Below, one piece after another: positions 53,395-63,770 of a stretch of DNA of 64,000 bases; positions within the stretch are counted from its first letter, which is position 1; each line of letters starts with the position of its first letter. A model generated the notes under the pieces. That model was not told the DNA's origin, ran no database searches, and worked only from the letters and a program-made list of their open reading frames with translations. The translations under genes were made by a program, and so were the position numbers. The stretch comes from Notamacropus eugenii (Eukaryota; Chordata; Mammalia; Diprotodontia; Macropodidae). The stretch is from the NCBI RefSeq assembly GCF_028372415.1, contig NC_092875.1, forward strand, positions 57,462,919-57,526,918, written 5' to 3'.

Positions 53395-53970
53395 AACAGG
53401 AAATAGCTCGCTAGCTGTCTCTTGAGTGCTAGAGATGATTGACTCTCCACTGTCTGCAGAGCTATCTAGCTTGCTTATTCATATTGACCCAAGGGGTGTG
53501 ACTTATTGTTGTGTTAGCCAATGGCTAGCCATCCTATAATTCCATCAATTTAATTGAAGAATTTCTTTATATTTCCTTAAGGGATAAAGAAGTGAAAATA
53601 TTTTCACTTTCTTTATAATTATAGGGGTTCACAGCAGTGATTTCTAAATGTGTGGTTTTGTGGTAAGCCAGAGAAATGAAAGGCATCTTAGGTAACTGGC
53701 AACAAGGGTGCTGAAAGATATTTGGAGTCACCAATGACTGGACCATGGATGGTAACTTCTACGATGTGGTAATAGCTTCATTCTAGGTTTCTTCATGGAA
53801 GAGATGTTCTTTCTCAGACAGTGAGGTTCCCAGAGCCCGTGCCAGACAAGGACCCTGTTCTTGATCCAACATATGGATCTAATTTTTACTCTGACTAAAA
53901 GTAGTATCCCTTTTTCTCCCAGTTTTTGCCTTATAAATATAATATATAACACTTCAATGTTTGCAAAGTG
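53395..53970. other. Intergenic, nothing recognised
   Basis: The minus-strand frame at 53728-54072 has no recognisable domain. Confidence 0.4.
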
Positions 53971-53974
53971 ATAA

Positions 53975-54187
53975 AGACATACACACAATATATAATCTAA
54001 TTTGATTCTCGTAACAATCTGGTGAAGGGCTATTATTATCCCTATTTTTACAAATGAGGAAACTGAGGCCAAAATCAGTTAAGAGACTTGCTCAGGATTG
54101 TACAGCTATTAAATATCTAAGGCATATTTCCTACTCCTCATCTTCTGACATCTGTCCAGGTTTCTATTCACTGCTCCACTTAGCTAT
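53975..54187 (-). repeat. MIR/THER-type SINE
   Basis: TTTTTACAAATGAGGAAACT, GAGACTTGCTCAGGATTGTA and CAGCTATTAAATATCTAAGG are the complement of the core. Confidence 0.65.
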
Positions 54188-54207
54188 GCCCTATCTTCCA
54201 TTAAAAG

Positions 54208-54465
54208 GGCATCTAGGTGCCATAGTGGATAAAGCACTGGGCTTGGAGTCAGGAAGACTCATCTTCCTGAGTCCAAATCCAACTTCAGATACTTACTATC
54301 TGTGTGACCCGGGGCAAGTCACTTAACCCTGTTTGCCTCTGTTTCTTCACCTGTAAAATGAACTGGAGAAGAAAATGGCAAAATACTCCAGTAGTTTTGT
54401 CAAGAAAATTTCAAAGGGGTCATAGAGTAAAAAAATGACTAAAAAACAACAACTGAATCCCCCAT
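54208..54465 (+). repeat. RTE-tailed CORE-SINE
   Basis: GGCATCTAGGTGCCATAGTG, CTTGGAGTCAGGAAGACTCA, GGGGCAAGTCACTTAACCCT, TGAACTGGAGAAGAAAATGG and a short diverged tail with AACAACAA. Confidence 0.9.
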
Positions 54466-54479
54466 TAGAAAGCAAAATA

Positions 54480-54562
54480 TTTAAGGGATGTCTTGTTTTA
54501 TCTTGGTAGCCCTAGTACCTAGCACAAAGTAGGCTTTCAATAAGTGCTTATTAAATTGACGT
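54480..54562 (+). mobile_element. L2-type LINE terminus
   Basis: TAGCCCTAGTACCTAGCACA and TCAATAAGTGCTTATTAAAT are the last bases of an L2. Confidence 0.6.
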
Positions 54563-54589
54563 AGGCAGGTGATGCTTCAGTCAGTCAAT

Positions 54590-56632
54590 TGGTTGGTTGT
54601 TGTCCTTAGTTCTTGAAGAGGACCAAAATGACATCACCATGATAAACTCGTTTTAATGTGTCTGACCCTGTCTGATCAGACCAATAGGAGCTTGGAATAC
54701 TCTACCACAGATTGGGCACAGATAGTCTGTGTGAACATTTGGGGTGATTACTCCAAATATGCACATCCCATATTTACTTTGTGTTGTCTCAATTCTGATT
54801 TGCTTATAGAGCACACCACCCTTTTTGATGTGGGCACCCCATGCTGAGCAGTCCTGTGCCAGTGTTTTCCATGACACACAATCAAGTCCAAAGTTCTTGA
54901 GAGAGACCTTGAGAGTGTCCTTGTATTGCTTCTTCTGACTACAATGTGATCGTCTGCCCCATCTGAGTTCTCCATAAAAAAGTCTTTTTGGCAAGTGTAC
55001 ATTTTGCATTCGAAAAACATGGCCAGGACATTGGAGTTGCACTCTTGGAAGCATAGTTTGAATGCTTGGCCATTTAGTTTGAGTAAGGACCTCAGTGTCT
55101 GGTACCTTATCCTGCCAGGTGATCTTCAGAATTTTCCTAAGACAGTTCAAATGGAAGTGATTCAGTTTCCTGGCATAGAGCTGGTAGACTGTCCATGTTT
55201 CACAGCCATACAACAATGAGGTCAGCACAAAGGCTCTGTAGACCTTCAGCTTGGTAGTCAGCTTAATACCTCTTCTCTCCCATACTTTTCTTCGGAGCCT
55301 CCCAAACACTGAGCTAGCTCTGGCAACGTGTACATCAATCCTGTTGTCAATGTGTACACACCTGGAAAGTACACCACTGCATTTGCTCATTTGAGTCAGA
55401 ATACTCACAAACACCAAGACTGGTTTGATAAAAATGATGGGGAAATTCAGAAGCTGCTAAATGAAAAATGAGAACTCCACAGGATTTACCAGTTTATCCA
55501 TCTCTAAGAAGGCATAATTTAATTCCATCAAAAGTGAAATACAAGCAAAGCTTAGAGAGATGCAGGATTCCTGGCTCAGTAAGAAGACAAATGAAATTCA
55601 GTTTTATGCTGATAGTAACAATCCAAAGTGCTTTTATGATGCTCTGAAAGCTATTTATGGACCAAAAACCTATGGTGCATCACAACTTCTCACTCCTGAT
55701 GAAGTCACATTGATTAGTGCTAAGGATATGATCCTAGAGAGATGGGCTGAACACTTCCATAGTGTTCTCAACAGACCATCATCAATCAATGCTGAGGCCA
55801 TTGACCATTTACCTCAGGTTGAAATCAATCCCTCCTTCGCTAAACTTCCAACTGAAGAAGAAGTTTTGAGGGTAATTAGGGTACTTTCATGTGGCAAAGC
55901 ACCTGCCTGGTGCTGATTCTATTCCAGCTGAGATTTACAAGGGAGGGGGATCATTGCTCATAAAAAAGTTGACTGAAATTTTCCAAGTTATATGGCAAGA
56001 GGAGGTTATACCCTGGGAGTTCAAGAATGCCTCCATTGTCTATCTCTATAAAGGTAAAGGGAATAGATTGTTCTGTGACAATCACAGCAGGGGTCTCTCT
56101 CTTAGTCATTGCTGACAAGATTCTTGCTAGAGTCCTCCTTCATAGACTGATCCTTCACCTGGAAGATGGGCATATACCTGAGAGCCAGTTTGGCTTCAGA
56201 AAGGGCCAAGGAACAGTCCACATGATGTTTACTGACTGACAACTCCAGGAGAAATGCCAGGATCAGAACAGAGGTCTATACAGAATGTTTGTAGATCTGA
56301 CCAAGGTCTTTGACACTGTTAGTCATGAGGGCTACTGTTAATCGTGAGGCCTTATGGGAAATTATGTCAAAATTTGGTTGCTCAGAGAAGTTTATCAGTA
56401 TTGTACTTCAATTTCATGATGGCGTGTTTGTCAGGGTTCTGGATAGTGGACAATGCTCTCATGCCTTCCCAGTCAAGAATGGAGTGTAATACGGCTGTGT
56501 ACTTGCTCCCATTAGCATGATGTTTTCAGTTATGTTGTCAAATGCTTTCAATGAGGAGGACTATGGCATTGAGGTCAGCTACCATGCTGATGGTAAATTC
56601 TTCAGTTTGAAAAGGCTACAAGTCAAGACCAA
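54590..56632 (-). mobile_element. CCHH-finger LINE, 5'-inverted (twin-primed) copy
   Basis: The 3' segment (about 55375-54590) is on the minus strand and holds a 254-codon open frame: FGRLRRKVWERRGIKLTTKL, LLYGCETWTVYQLYARKLN, SIQTMLPRVQLQ, ending in the finger CPICGRVFQAPIGLIRQGQTH-like region, then the 3' UTR. The upstream segment (about 55376-56632) is inverted, readable on the plus strand: REMQDSWLSKKTNEIQFYAD, ALKAIYGPKTYG, RWAEHFHSVLNRPSS, CGKAPGADSIPAEIY across a frameshift, FKNASIVYLYKGKGNRL, SQFGFRKGQG. About 75 codons between the segments are missing. AGTCAGTCAAT occurs on both sides (54579-54589 and 56633-56643). Confidence 0.9.
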
Positions 56633-56748
56633 AGTCAGTCAATAAACTTTTATTAAAGACCTACTATGTGCTAAGTATTGGGGAAATAAAAAGAGCTAAG
56701 AGTCTCTGACCTCAAGGAACTCACAATCTAATTGGGGAAACAACAAGG
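56633..56748 (-). mobile_element. L2-type LINE 3' end
   Basis: TATTAAAGACCTACTATGTG, CTAAGTATTGGGGAAATAAA and CCTCAAGGAACTCACAATCT are the complement of an L2 terminus; the LINE above inserted at its tip. Confidence 0.75.
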
Positions 56749-56749
56749 T

Positions 56750-57595
56750 TTTCATGATTCTCGGGGATATTCTCAGTGAATATTGGGGAGAGCTGGGATT
56801 GTTTGTGGCTTCCATTCCCAGATTTATAATTTAGAAGTTTGGGGTTCCAGTGGGTTGGGGGTCCAGGGGAGGGTCAAAAAGGGAGAAAAGGATACTTGGA
56901 AGAAGACTATGGTGCATTTCATGGCCTTAGGCCCACTCTGTGAGATATTTTTATTTGGATCTTCCCAGAGATCACGGTCATGGTAGCAACAAAGAGCAAA
57001 GATGTCTTTAAGTTGGTCTATTTAACTTAAATTTCTGGAGATATTGTCCTAACTTTAAAATTCGCTAAACCGCTTCTGGAAGGGAGTTAATATTCATTTA
57101 AGGGATTTGTACTTTACTTCCAGGGGGATATAAAAGGAAATCTCTTCCTTTACATCAGACATCAGTATTAGAAATAAAGCAGTTTTTCATACTTCCCAAT
57201 CCTTTTTTTTTCTTTTTGTCTGTCAGGTCATCAGTGCGGAAACTCCCTGTCCCTATGCAAATTAGCAACTGTCTACTATTTTTATTCTTTGAGAGTGACT
57301 TGCTTATGGTTAGCTACAGTCCTGGATCTCAATTCCTGCAGATTCCAGGGCCATTCTTCGATTCGCTATGCACCGTGTTAATTCTTTATACATAACAAGA
57401 ATAATAGTGGCAGCTTCCATTTCTCTTAGGGTTTAAGGTTTACAAAGTATTTTTTTTATGTTTCCTGTGGCTCAGAGCCCAGGGCTCTGGGCTCAGACAG
57501 ATCCTGGTCTATTCCCCTGGAAGATCGAATTCTCTTTGGCTGCCTTTGCCACTACTCAGGAGTAAATCAATTCTGGGGAATCTCTTACAAGGGTT
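56750..57595. other. Intergenic, nothing recognised
   Basis: Unique sequence. A short T-run lies at 57205. Confidence 0.4.
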
Positions 57596-57597
57596 TT

Positions 57598-57738
57598 TAA
57601 CCTTGGGGGTCTGTGAACTTGTATTAAAAATTATTTTGATGAATGTATTTTACTATGCTTTGTTTTCTTGGTAACCTCTTTTATGTTTTTAAAAACATTA
57701 TTCAAGACATGGAATTCATAGACTTCAGCAGATTTCCG
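57598..57738 (-). mobile_element. Nonautonomous DNA element (hAT-like, guessed)
   Basis: TTAACCTTGGGGGTCTGTGA, TTTGTTTTCTTGGTAACCTC and TTAAAAACATTATTCAAGAC are the complement of the copies at 19660 and 49180. Confidence 0.55.
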
Positions 57739-57744
57739 AAGTCA

Positions 57745-58115
57745 GTTAACCAATAAATGCTTATTGATTTTTACTAATCATTCCTTAAATGCCTACTAAG
57801 TGGCAGGCTTGATGCTAAGCACTGGGGATACAAAAAAAAGGCCAAAGACAGTTTCTGCTTTTAAAGAGTTCACAGTCTAAATGGAGAGACAACATGAAAA
57901 AACTGCTCTGTACAAAATTAGCTATATATGGGATGAATTGGAGATAATCAATGGGGATGGGGGATGGAGAAGACACTAAATCCATTAAGTGGGTCTGGAA
58001 AGACTTCTCAGGGAAGATGGGATTTTATCTAGGACTTGAAAGAAAATAGTGAAATCAGGAGGGGGAATAGAAGGTATAGTATTCCAGGCATGGGGAAACA
58101 GAAGGATAAGAACTC
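57745..58115 (-). mobile_element. L2-type LINE 3' part
   Basis: CCAATAAATGCTTATTGATT, ATGCTAAGCACTGGGGATAC, TAAAGAGTTCACAGTCTAAA and AGTATTCCAGGCATGGGGAA are in complement order. Confidence 0.85.
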
Positions 58116-58119
58116 TTAT

Positions 58120-58450
58120 TCTAAAACAAAACTTAGATAGGTTCATGTCTCCAGTCTTCCCAAAATGTGAGGCCTTCTCTAGAAAAGATATTCTAAAGGT
58201 TATTTATATTCTTCTTCACAGAAGCTACCCAAGATGCAAAGGACCCGGAGACATGCAAGAACAAGGATAAAAATACAATTTACTCTGTTAGCCAATTCTA
58301 CTCAGTGTTCTACCTGCAGAAGGTAAAGATCCTTTATAGAAGTGCTAACAGATATTTTACATTTACCCAGGATCTTCATTGGTCAAGCACTGAAGGCAAA
58401 TAACATGGAGGGTTGACAAGTTCCAAATTTCCCATCCATCTTGGGTGTAT
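58120..58450. other. Intergenic, nothing recognised
   Basis: No signature found. Confidence 0.4.
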
Positions 58451-58451
58451 T

Positions 58452-58620
58452 CATCCTTTGTTGCCGAAGATAAACCATGCCATCAGAGAAATGATGACAT
58501 GACTTGCACTTGACTTTGTTTTGAGTGAGGGAGGGCTGTGCAGGTCACCAGCCTCACTTCTCCAGAACCATCTGAATCCAATGACCAGATATTCATCAGG
58601 ATGACTGGAGATGAGCCAGG
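58452..58620 (-). repeat. LINE-tailed SINE, 3' part
   Basis: TCATCCTTTGTTGCCGAAGA, AATGATGACATGACTTGCAC and GATGACTGGAGATGAGCCAG show tail and body in complement. Its 5' side is replaced by the next SINE. Confidence 0.8.
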
Positions 58621-58743
58621 ATGAGGCAATTGGGGTTAAATGACTTGCCCAAGGTCACACAGCTAGTGAGTGTCAAGTGTCTGAGGTGAGATTTGAGCTC
58701 AGATCCTCCTGACTCCTGCACTGGTGCACCACCTAGCTGCCCA
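58621..58743 (-). repeat. CORE-SINE (WSINE-like)
   Basis: GAGGCAATTGGGGTTAAATG, CCAAGGTCACACAGCTAGTG, GAGCTCAGATCCTCCTGACT and GGTGCACCACCTAGCTGCCC make a near-complete antisense copy. Confidence 0.9.
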
Positions 58744-58764
58744 TCTTGGGTAAAGGATATAGAA

Positions 58765-59178
58765 TGGCCTACTTGGACACTGTTTGGGCCCTGATTGACT
58801 CAGAATGAATGTAAATAACAATTTTTTTATGTTTTGACCAGAAACCCAGAGAGTCCTTCCCTCTCGGATCTTTTTTTTTTTTTAAAGAGGCCATTCTTGG
58901 CCTCATTTTTTTTTAAAGCCTTAATCACTGAATGGCTGATGCCTCAGTCAAACTGAAACCTGTTAAAGACCTTAGCTTGAAAAGGCCAAGGTCCCTAATT
59001 GCATCCTGGGCTGTCTCCAGTTGTCCTGATCCATATCTGTCCACTGGACCCACATGGCTCTGGAGGAGAGAGTGAGGCTGGTGACTTTGCACAGCTCCCC
59101 CTCACTTAAATACAATTCACTTTCATGTCATGGCATCACCTCCCTGATGTCATGGTCCTCTTCAAGAATGAAGGACAA
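58765..59178 (+). repeat. LINE-tailed SINE, nearly full length
   Basis: TGGGCCCTGATTGACTCAGA, TTGACCAGAAACCCAGAGAG, GCATCCTGGGCTGTCTCCAG, GGCTCTGGAGGAGAGAGTGA and the tail TCATGGTCCTCTTCAAGAAT with GAAGGACAAAC. Confidence 0.9.
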
Positions 59179-59179
59179 A

Positions 59180-59730
59180 CAGAAGGAGCAAGTAGCATAG
59201 GATAGCCTTGGTGGTGGTGTTCTTCTCCTCTGAGAAGTGTGATATTACAGAAATCTCATTCCTTTGGATAGTTGATACCCTAACTGAACTCAAGAACTCT
59301 CAATTCATGTGAGAGAATGGAAACAGCCAAAGATTGCCAGTGTTTGTCTTGTGTCAGAAAGGAAAATAAATACAGAAAGTATTCCCCAGGTCCATGTGGT
59401 TAATGTTGCAAGCTGACTTCGGTCTTCCTGGTAAAATAGAGCTTGGGGAAAGAATTCTCTCCCACCTATTGTTAGAAAGAGGGAAAGCATTGGCAAAGAG
59501 TTTCAAAGAGAAAGGATACCTCTTTAAAGATCACAAAAGGGACTGTTCTTCCAATAAGAATTTGTCCTTTCAGCCTCAGTCAACTGATCATCAAGAGACA
59601 GCTCCGATAACTGGGGATGATTTGAGGAGCTCAAGGTATCCTCCCAGCTAAGGTCACTTCTCTCAAGGGGGAAGGGATTCCACTCTAACAAAGAGTCACA
59701 CTTGAGTAATCTCGTCAGGTGGGGAAGTGG
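59180..59730. other. Intergenic, nothing recognised
   Basis: The frames at 59305-59651 lie antisense to one another and have no motif. Confidence 0.4.
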
Positions 59731-59734
59731 GGCT

Positions 59735-59922
59735 TCTTAGGGTGGTACAGGGAAAACAGTGCTGGATTTGGAGTCAGAGAAGCTTGGTTCATCTCTATCT
59801 TCACTGTTTTCGTGATGTTGGGCAAATCCTGTCTCTGCTCTCTGACACCATTTTCTCACCTGGAAAGTGAAGGGGCTGATCTCTAAAATCCCATTCTAGC
59901 TCTAAATCCAGGAGCCTGAGAA
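59735..59922 (+). repeat. THER/MIR-type SINE
   Basis: GTGCTGGATTTGGAGTCAGA, TGATGTTGGGCAAATCCTGT and CTCACCTGGAAAGTGAAGGG. Confidence 0.75.
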
Positions 59923-60047
59923 GTCAGGTGTGACTCTCATTTTGACAAGCTCAGATCAATCAACAGTTCCCTTATTACCCTTAGATATGTTTAGAAAACC
60001 CAAGGATTATTATTCTCATTTTACAGATGGGACAACTAAGGCAATAT

Positions 60048-60294
60048 TGTTGTTTAGTTGTTTTCAGTTGTGTCTGACTCTTTGTGACCCCATTTAGGGG
60101 TTTCTTGGCAAAGATTCTGGTGTGTTTTGCCATTTCCTTCTCCAGTTCATTTTACAGATGAGGAAACTGAGACCAACAAGATTAAGTGACTTGCCCACGG
60201 TCACACAGCTAGTAAGTGTCTGAGGGCACACTTGAACTCAGGTCTTCCTGACTCCAGGCCAGGCACTATATCCACTACGACACATAGCTACCCT
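60048..60294 (-). repeat. RTE-tailed CORE-SINE, full length and well preserved
   Basis: TTGTGTCTGACTCTTTGTGA, GTTTCTTGGCAAAGATTCTG, ATTTTACAGATGAGGAAACT, CACGGTCACACAGCTAGTAA and CTTGAACTCAGGTCTTCCTG are the full complement. Confidence 0.95.
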
Positions 60295-60429
60295 ATGAGT
60301 CACCTAGCTAGTGCTATGATTGGACACCCATTGTATCTCTGCATACCCATTGTGCAGTCAGTCCTAGCCTGAGTAGTCTTACACTGAGATACCAGGTAGC
60401 TCTGGCCTGGGAGTGGGGTGGGGAGAACG

Positions 60430-60622
60430 AGGTGCTTTAGTGGAGAGAGTACAAGCTTTGGAGTCTGAGAATTTGGCTTAGAATCCCATGCTCTGCCACT
60501 GACTGTGCAGTCTTCCCTCTGACAAATTCTTTCCCTTTTCTGGGCCTCAGTTTCCTCATTTATAAAACAAGAGGGTTAAGCTTTACTAGATGATTTTTAT
60601 TGTTATGACTCTAAATCTAAAG
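60430..60622 (+). repeat. THER/MIR-type SINE
   Basis: GTACAAGCTTTGGAGTCTGA, TGCTCTGCCACTGACTGTGC and GGGCCTCAGTTTCCTCATTT. Confidence 0.75.
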
Positions 60623-60814
60623 AGCCAATGGCCTCATTCCTGCCTCTATCCTTGACCTTGATTCTGTTCTCCCCATCCCACTCAGCACTTAGACCCTGGA
60701 AACCTCTCTCACCTACCTCAGGCCCTAAGAGAAAAATAGATGAGACTTAAGGAGGAAAGCAAAAGTTGGCCTTTGTCCTTGAGAATGAAAGAGGAAGGAA
60801 GGAGAAGAAAAGCC

Positions 60815-60992
60815 AGGCACAGTAGGGAAAAAAGTGTGTTGGATTTAAAGTCAAAGGACCTGAGTTCAAGTCTCATTTGACACTTAATAGTTGTCCAACT
60901 TCGGGCAACAGCTTTATTATATGTAAAATGAGAGGGTAGCACTGGATGGCTTCTGAAGTCCTTTTGAAATCTGAATCTGTGACTCCATTGGT
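60815..60992 (+). repeat. THER/MIR-type SINE
   Basis: TGTTGGATTTAAAGTCAAAG, GACCTGAGTTCAAGTCTCAT and TATGTAAAATGAGAGGGTAG. Confidence 0.7.
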
Positions 60993-61029
60993 ATGAATCT
61001 TGAAAATGTGGTGACAGAAGTATCCTCCT

Positions 61030-61388
61030 TACTGTTCCAAGAACAAGACACTCCTTCTCTCTGCCTGTCCTCCATTCCAGGGAATGCTCTCCCTCCTTTA
61101 CTCTACTGACCTCCCCAGCTTCCTTTAAGTTCCCACTGAAAGCCCACGTCCTACAGAAAGCCTTCCCCAATCCCTTAGTTCCAAGGTCTTCCCTCTGTTA
61201 ATTATTTCCTATTTATTTATCCTGTATACAGCTTGCTTTGTATTTATTTGTTTGTATATTTTCTCTCTCTCTGAATGGTGAGCTCCTTGAGGGGAGGGAG
61301 TGTCTTTTGCCTTTATATCCCCATTGGTTAGCACAGTTCCTGGCATATAGTGAATGCCTGATAAATATTTATTGAATGAAAGAATGAA
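61030..61388 (+). mobile_element. L2-type LINE 3' end
   Basis: CCATTCCAGGGAATGCTCTC, AAAGCCTTCCCCAATCCCTT, TGAATGGTGAGCTCCTTGAG, TTAGCACAGTTCCTGGCATA and the terminal GATAAATATTTATTGAATGA. Confidence 0.9.
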
Positions 61389-61519
61389 TTGATGGTTTTG
61401 AAGCAGTCAGTGTTAGGATTATTATTGTTCTGGGGATAAGGATGACTCACATGTTTCCATATCCCTTTTAGGTTTACCAAATGCTTACCTCCTACTAGTG
61501 CCGTAAGGGAGGTGTTGCA

Positions 61520-61692
61520 AGTTCCAGTGTCCTATCTTACAGAAGATACAGAGGCGTAGAAAAGCTTAACTAACATAAGGAGATTGGCACTCAGAAAGGT
61601 GAAGTGATTTTTCAAGGTCACAAAGATAGTAAGTATCAGAGTGAATAGGGATTTGAACTCAGGTCTCCTCAGTCCAAATCCAGAGCTCTTTC
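61520..61692 (-). repeat. MIR/THER-type SINE
   Basis: AAGGTGAAGTGATTTTTCAA, GGTCACAAAGATAGTAAGTA and GGGATTTGAACTCAGGTCTC. Confidence 0.7.
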
Positions 61693-61754
61693 CCATGTAG
61701 CAGGCTAGTAAGGACAACAATAACATAGAACAATATAAAACAATTAAAAGAATG

Positions 61755-61918
61755 CTGATTCCTAGTCTTAGGTTGACCCCATTCTATGACCTTAGGCAAC
61801 TTACTTAATTTCTGTACCTGTCCCACATTTTGTAAAATGGGGGTGGTGGTGGTGGTGGTGGTGGTGGACTTGATGACCTTTGACATCTCTTCCATAATTA
61901 AAACTGTGATACTATGAA
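61755..61918 (+). repeat. MIR-type SINE with an internal GTG microsatellite
   Basis: CTATGACCTTAGGCAACTTA, TTTGTAAAATGGGGGTGGTG, then about nine GTG units at 61841-61867, and GGACTTGATGACCTTTGACA. The array grew from the GGG-rich block of the SINE. Confidence 0.8.
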
Positions 61919-61919
61919 A

Positions 61920-62344
61920 CATCCACAGAACTGCAGAATCTCCAGATTGAAAGGGACCTTATTACCTCTGGCTGGGGTAGGAGGCTTGGAGGTGGTGGTG
62001 GAAGGAAACATTCTTGTGAAGGAATACCTATATCTGCAAAAAAAAAAGTCCTTGTGACATATTTTTATAAGTGTTTCAAAATTTACAAGGGATGTTCCTC
62101 AGGCCAAGCCTGGGGTTATGCATTACCCCCATTTTACAGATGGAGAAGCTGAAGTTGAGGGAAGAGGACTTTGTTGTTGAAAATCACCAGGGCAGTGGAT
62201 ATGAGAGCCGAGAATCAACTCTCACTTTCTTGACTCTCTGTCCCTGCATTCTTTCCCTTAGGAGGACTTTTGAAGTGAGATGAGCACTATCCTGAAGGAG
62301 TATCAAAGCTAGTATAATTTGGAAGAAAGAGATTTGTTGCCTTC
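61920..62344. other. Intergenic with MIR-like scraps
   Basis: CAGATTGAAAGGGACCTTAT and TTTTACAGATGGAGAAGCTG are scraps of THER/MIR SINE; nothing else was recognised. Confidence 0.45.
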
Positions 62345-62534
62345 CAGGGTTGGGGAATCTGAGGCCTCAAGGCCACATGTGGTCGTCTAAGTCCTTAAGT
62401 GCAACCCTTTCACTGAATCCAAACTTCACAGAACAAATACCCTTAATAAAAGGATTTGTTCTGCAAAGCTTGGACTTAGTCAAAAGGCTGCATTGAGGAC
62501 CTAGAGGGCCACATCTAGAGGTTCCCCATCCCTG
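62345..62534. mobile_element. Palindromic hAT-like MITE, complete
   Basis: It opens CAGGGTTGGGGAATCTGAGG and closes with the complement, AGGTTCCCCATCCCTG. The centre holds CAAACTTCACAGAACAAATA facing GGATTTGTTCTGCAAAGCTT. Almost the whole 190 bases fold on themselves. A convincing 8-bp target-site duplication was not seen. Confidence 0.8.
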
Positions 62535-62736
62535 CTAGATCCTCCATGTTTTATTGCCAGCTCTCCACCTCCAAAATCCAAGAGCCTGATCTTTGGGGTA
62601 CCCCTTCCTTTCTGAGTCTTCCCTCTCCCTCTTCTGCCTCCCTCAGCTCTCTGGTTCCTGATAGTGTTGGGACCACAAACAGAGCTGTGCTCACTGCCTC
62701 TGAAGACATACATACCTGGAAGCTCTGAGGTATGTA
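62535..62736. other. Intergenic, nothing recognised
   Basis: Pyrimidine-rich unique sequence. Confidence 0.35.
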
Positions 62737-63480
62737 TCAGTAAGCCCCGCAGCATTCACAGGGGAGCCTACTATCATAAGTTCTTAGATCTACATTCATA
62801 AAAGGAAAGGCAACTTTTGAGGGATTAACAATCACTTTCATCAAGCACGTGTATCATTCCTTTAACCAAGCACATGTATCATTCACCTAGTTCAGGGGAG
62901 TCAACACCCTGAACTTCAAAGAAAATACAGAGAAATCAAAGATCAACAGACATGGCTTCCTCTGCCTGAATTCAACAGACAGGTCCAACTGTCTGACCAT
63001 AATTACCTGAGAGGGAAGCACTGACATCTGGGTTTCCAAAGCCAGGGGGCTCCTTAGTGGAGTCCTCCTCTGGCCAAACAGCACTTCCAGTCAGTAAGCC
63101 CCAAAATAAAACTGCATGTCAGAGTATTTATACCTTTTTTAGAGCCAGAGGGCATCACAACCCTTGAGAACCAGTGCCTCATTAACCAAAGCTGTGGGAG
63201 TCCCTACAAATCTTTCCTAATCAATCTCCCCTCAATGGGCAGTCCCATTAATGGGTGGGGAAGATCTTTAATTACATTAACAATACAATATATACTATTT
63301 CTAGTTAACAAAATTCTGATTTCTGTACTTTGCTCTTAGACTCTTATGGACTTAATTATGGATTATTAATTATGGACTCTTGATTGATAAAGGCAAGATT
63401 CAATCAGAGGTACTCGATTATACTAAAACAAAAACAGCAAAAGATCCTATTTTGCTTGCTATCCCAGGGTATCATGGTGA
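62737..63480 (-). repeat. Possible retroelement or LTR-like unit with a minus-strand TATA box
   Basis: TCAGTAAGCCCC occurs at 62737 and again at 63091, so the 342 bases between may be an insert with a 12-bp duplication. On the minus strand GGTATAAATACTCTGACATG is a strong TATA-type promoter motif. Two diverged CAAGCACGTGTATCATTC units lie at about 62843-62885. An old LTR is one reading; the family is not identified. Confidence 0.3.
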
Positions 63481-63678
63481 CTTGGACCGCAGGACCAGAT
63501 GATTACCTGGCTTGTTTCTAGTGAATCTAGGGAAGGATGGGGCAGAGGAGTTGAAAGAGGGAAGAGTGAACAAAGGAATAACAGTGGAGCACCTTCTCCA
63601 GGGACACTTAATCCTGTCCCTAGTCCTGAATCAGTCACAAGATCTTAACTATGGCATAGTACTTTTCTATAAGACAGG
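63481..63678. other. Intergenic, nothing recognised
   Basis: Unique sequence. Confidence 0.35.
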
Positions 63679-63679
63679 C

Positions 63680-63770
63680 AGTGTGATGCAATGGAAAGAA
63701 CGCTGGATTTGGAGTCAGAGGACTTGGGTTTCAATCATGCCCCTCCTATTTAACCACAGTTATGTCTTCT
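63680..63770 (+). repeat. THER/MIR-type SINE head
   Basis: GGCAGTGTGATGCAATGGAA, AGAACGCTGGATTTGGAGTC and AGAGGACTTGGGTTTCAATC. Confidence 0.75.

Noticed and set aside
60718-61170. 150-codon minus-strand frame
   Set aside because: It runs antisense through an L2 3' end and a MIR-type SINE; no family similarity.
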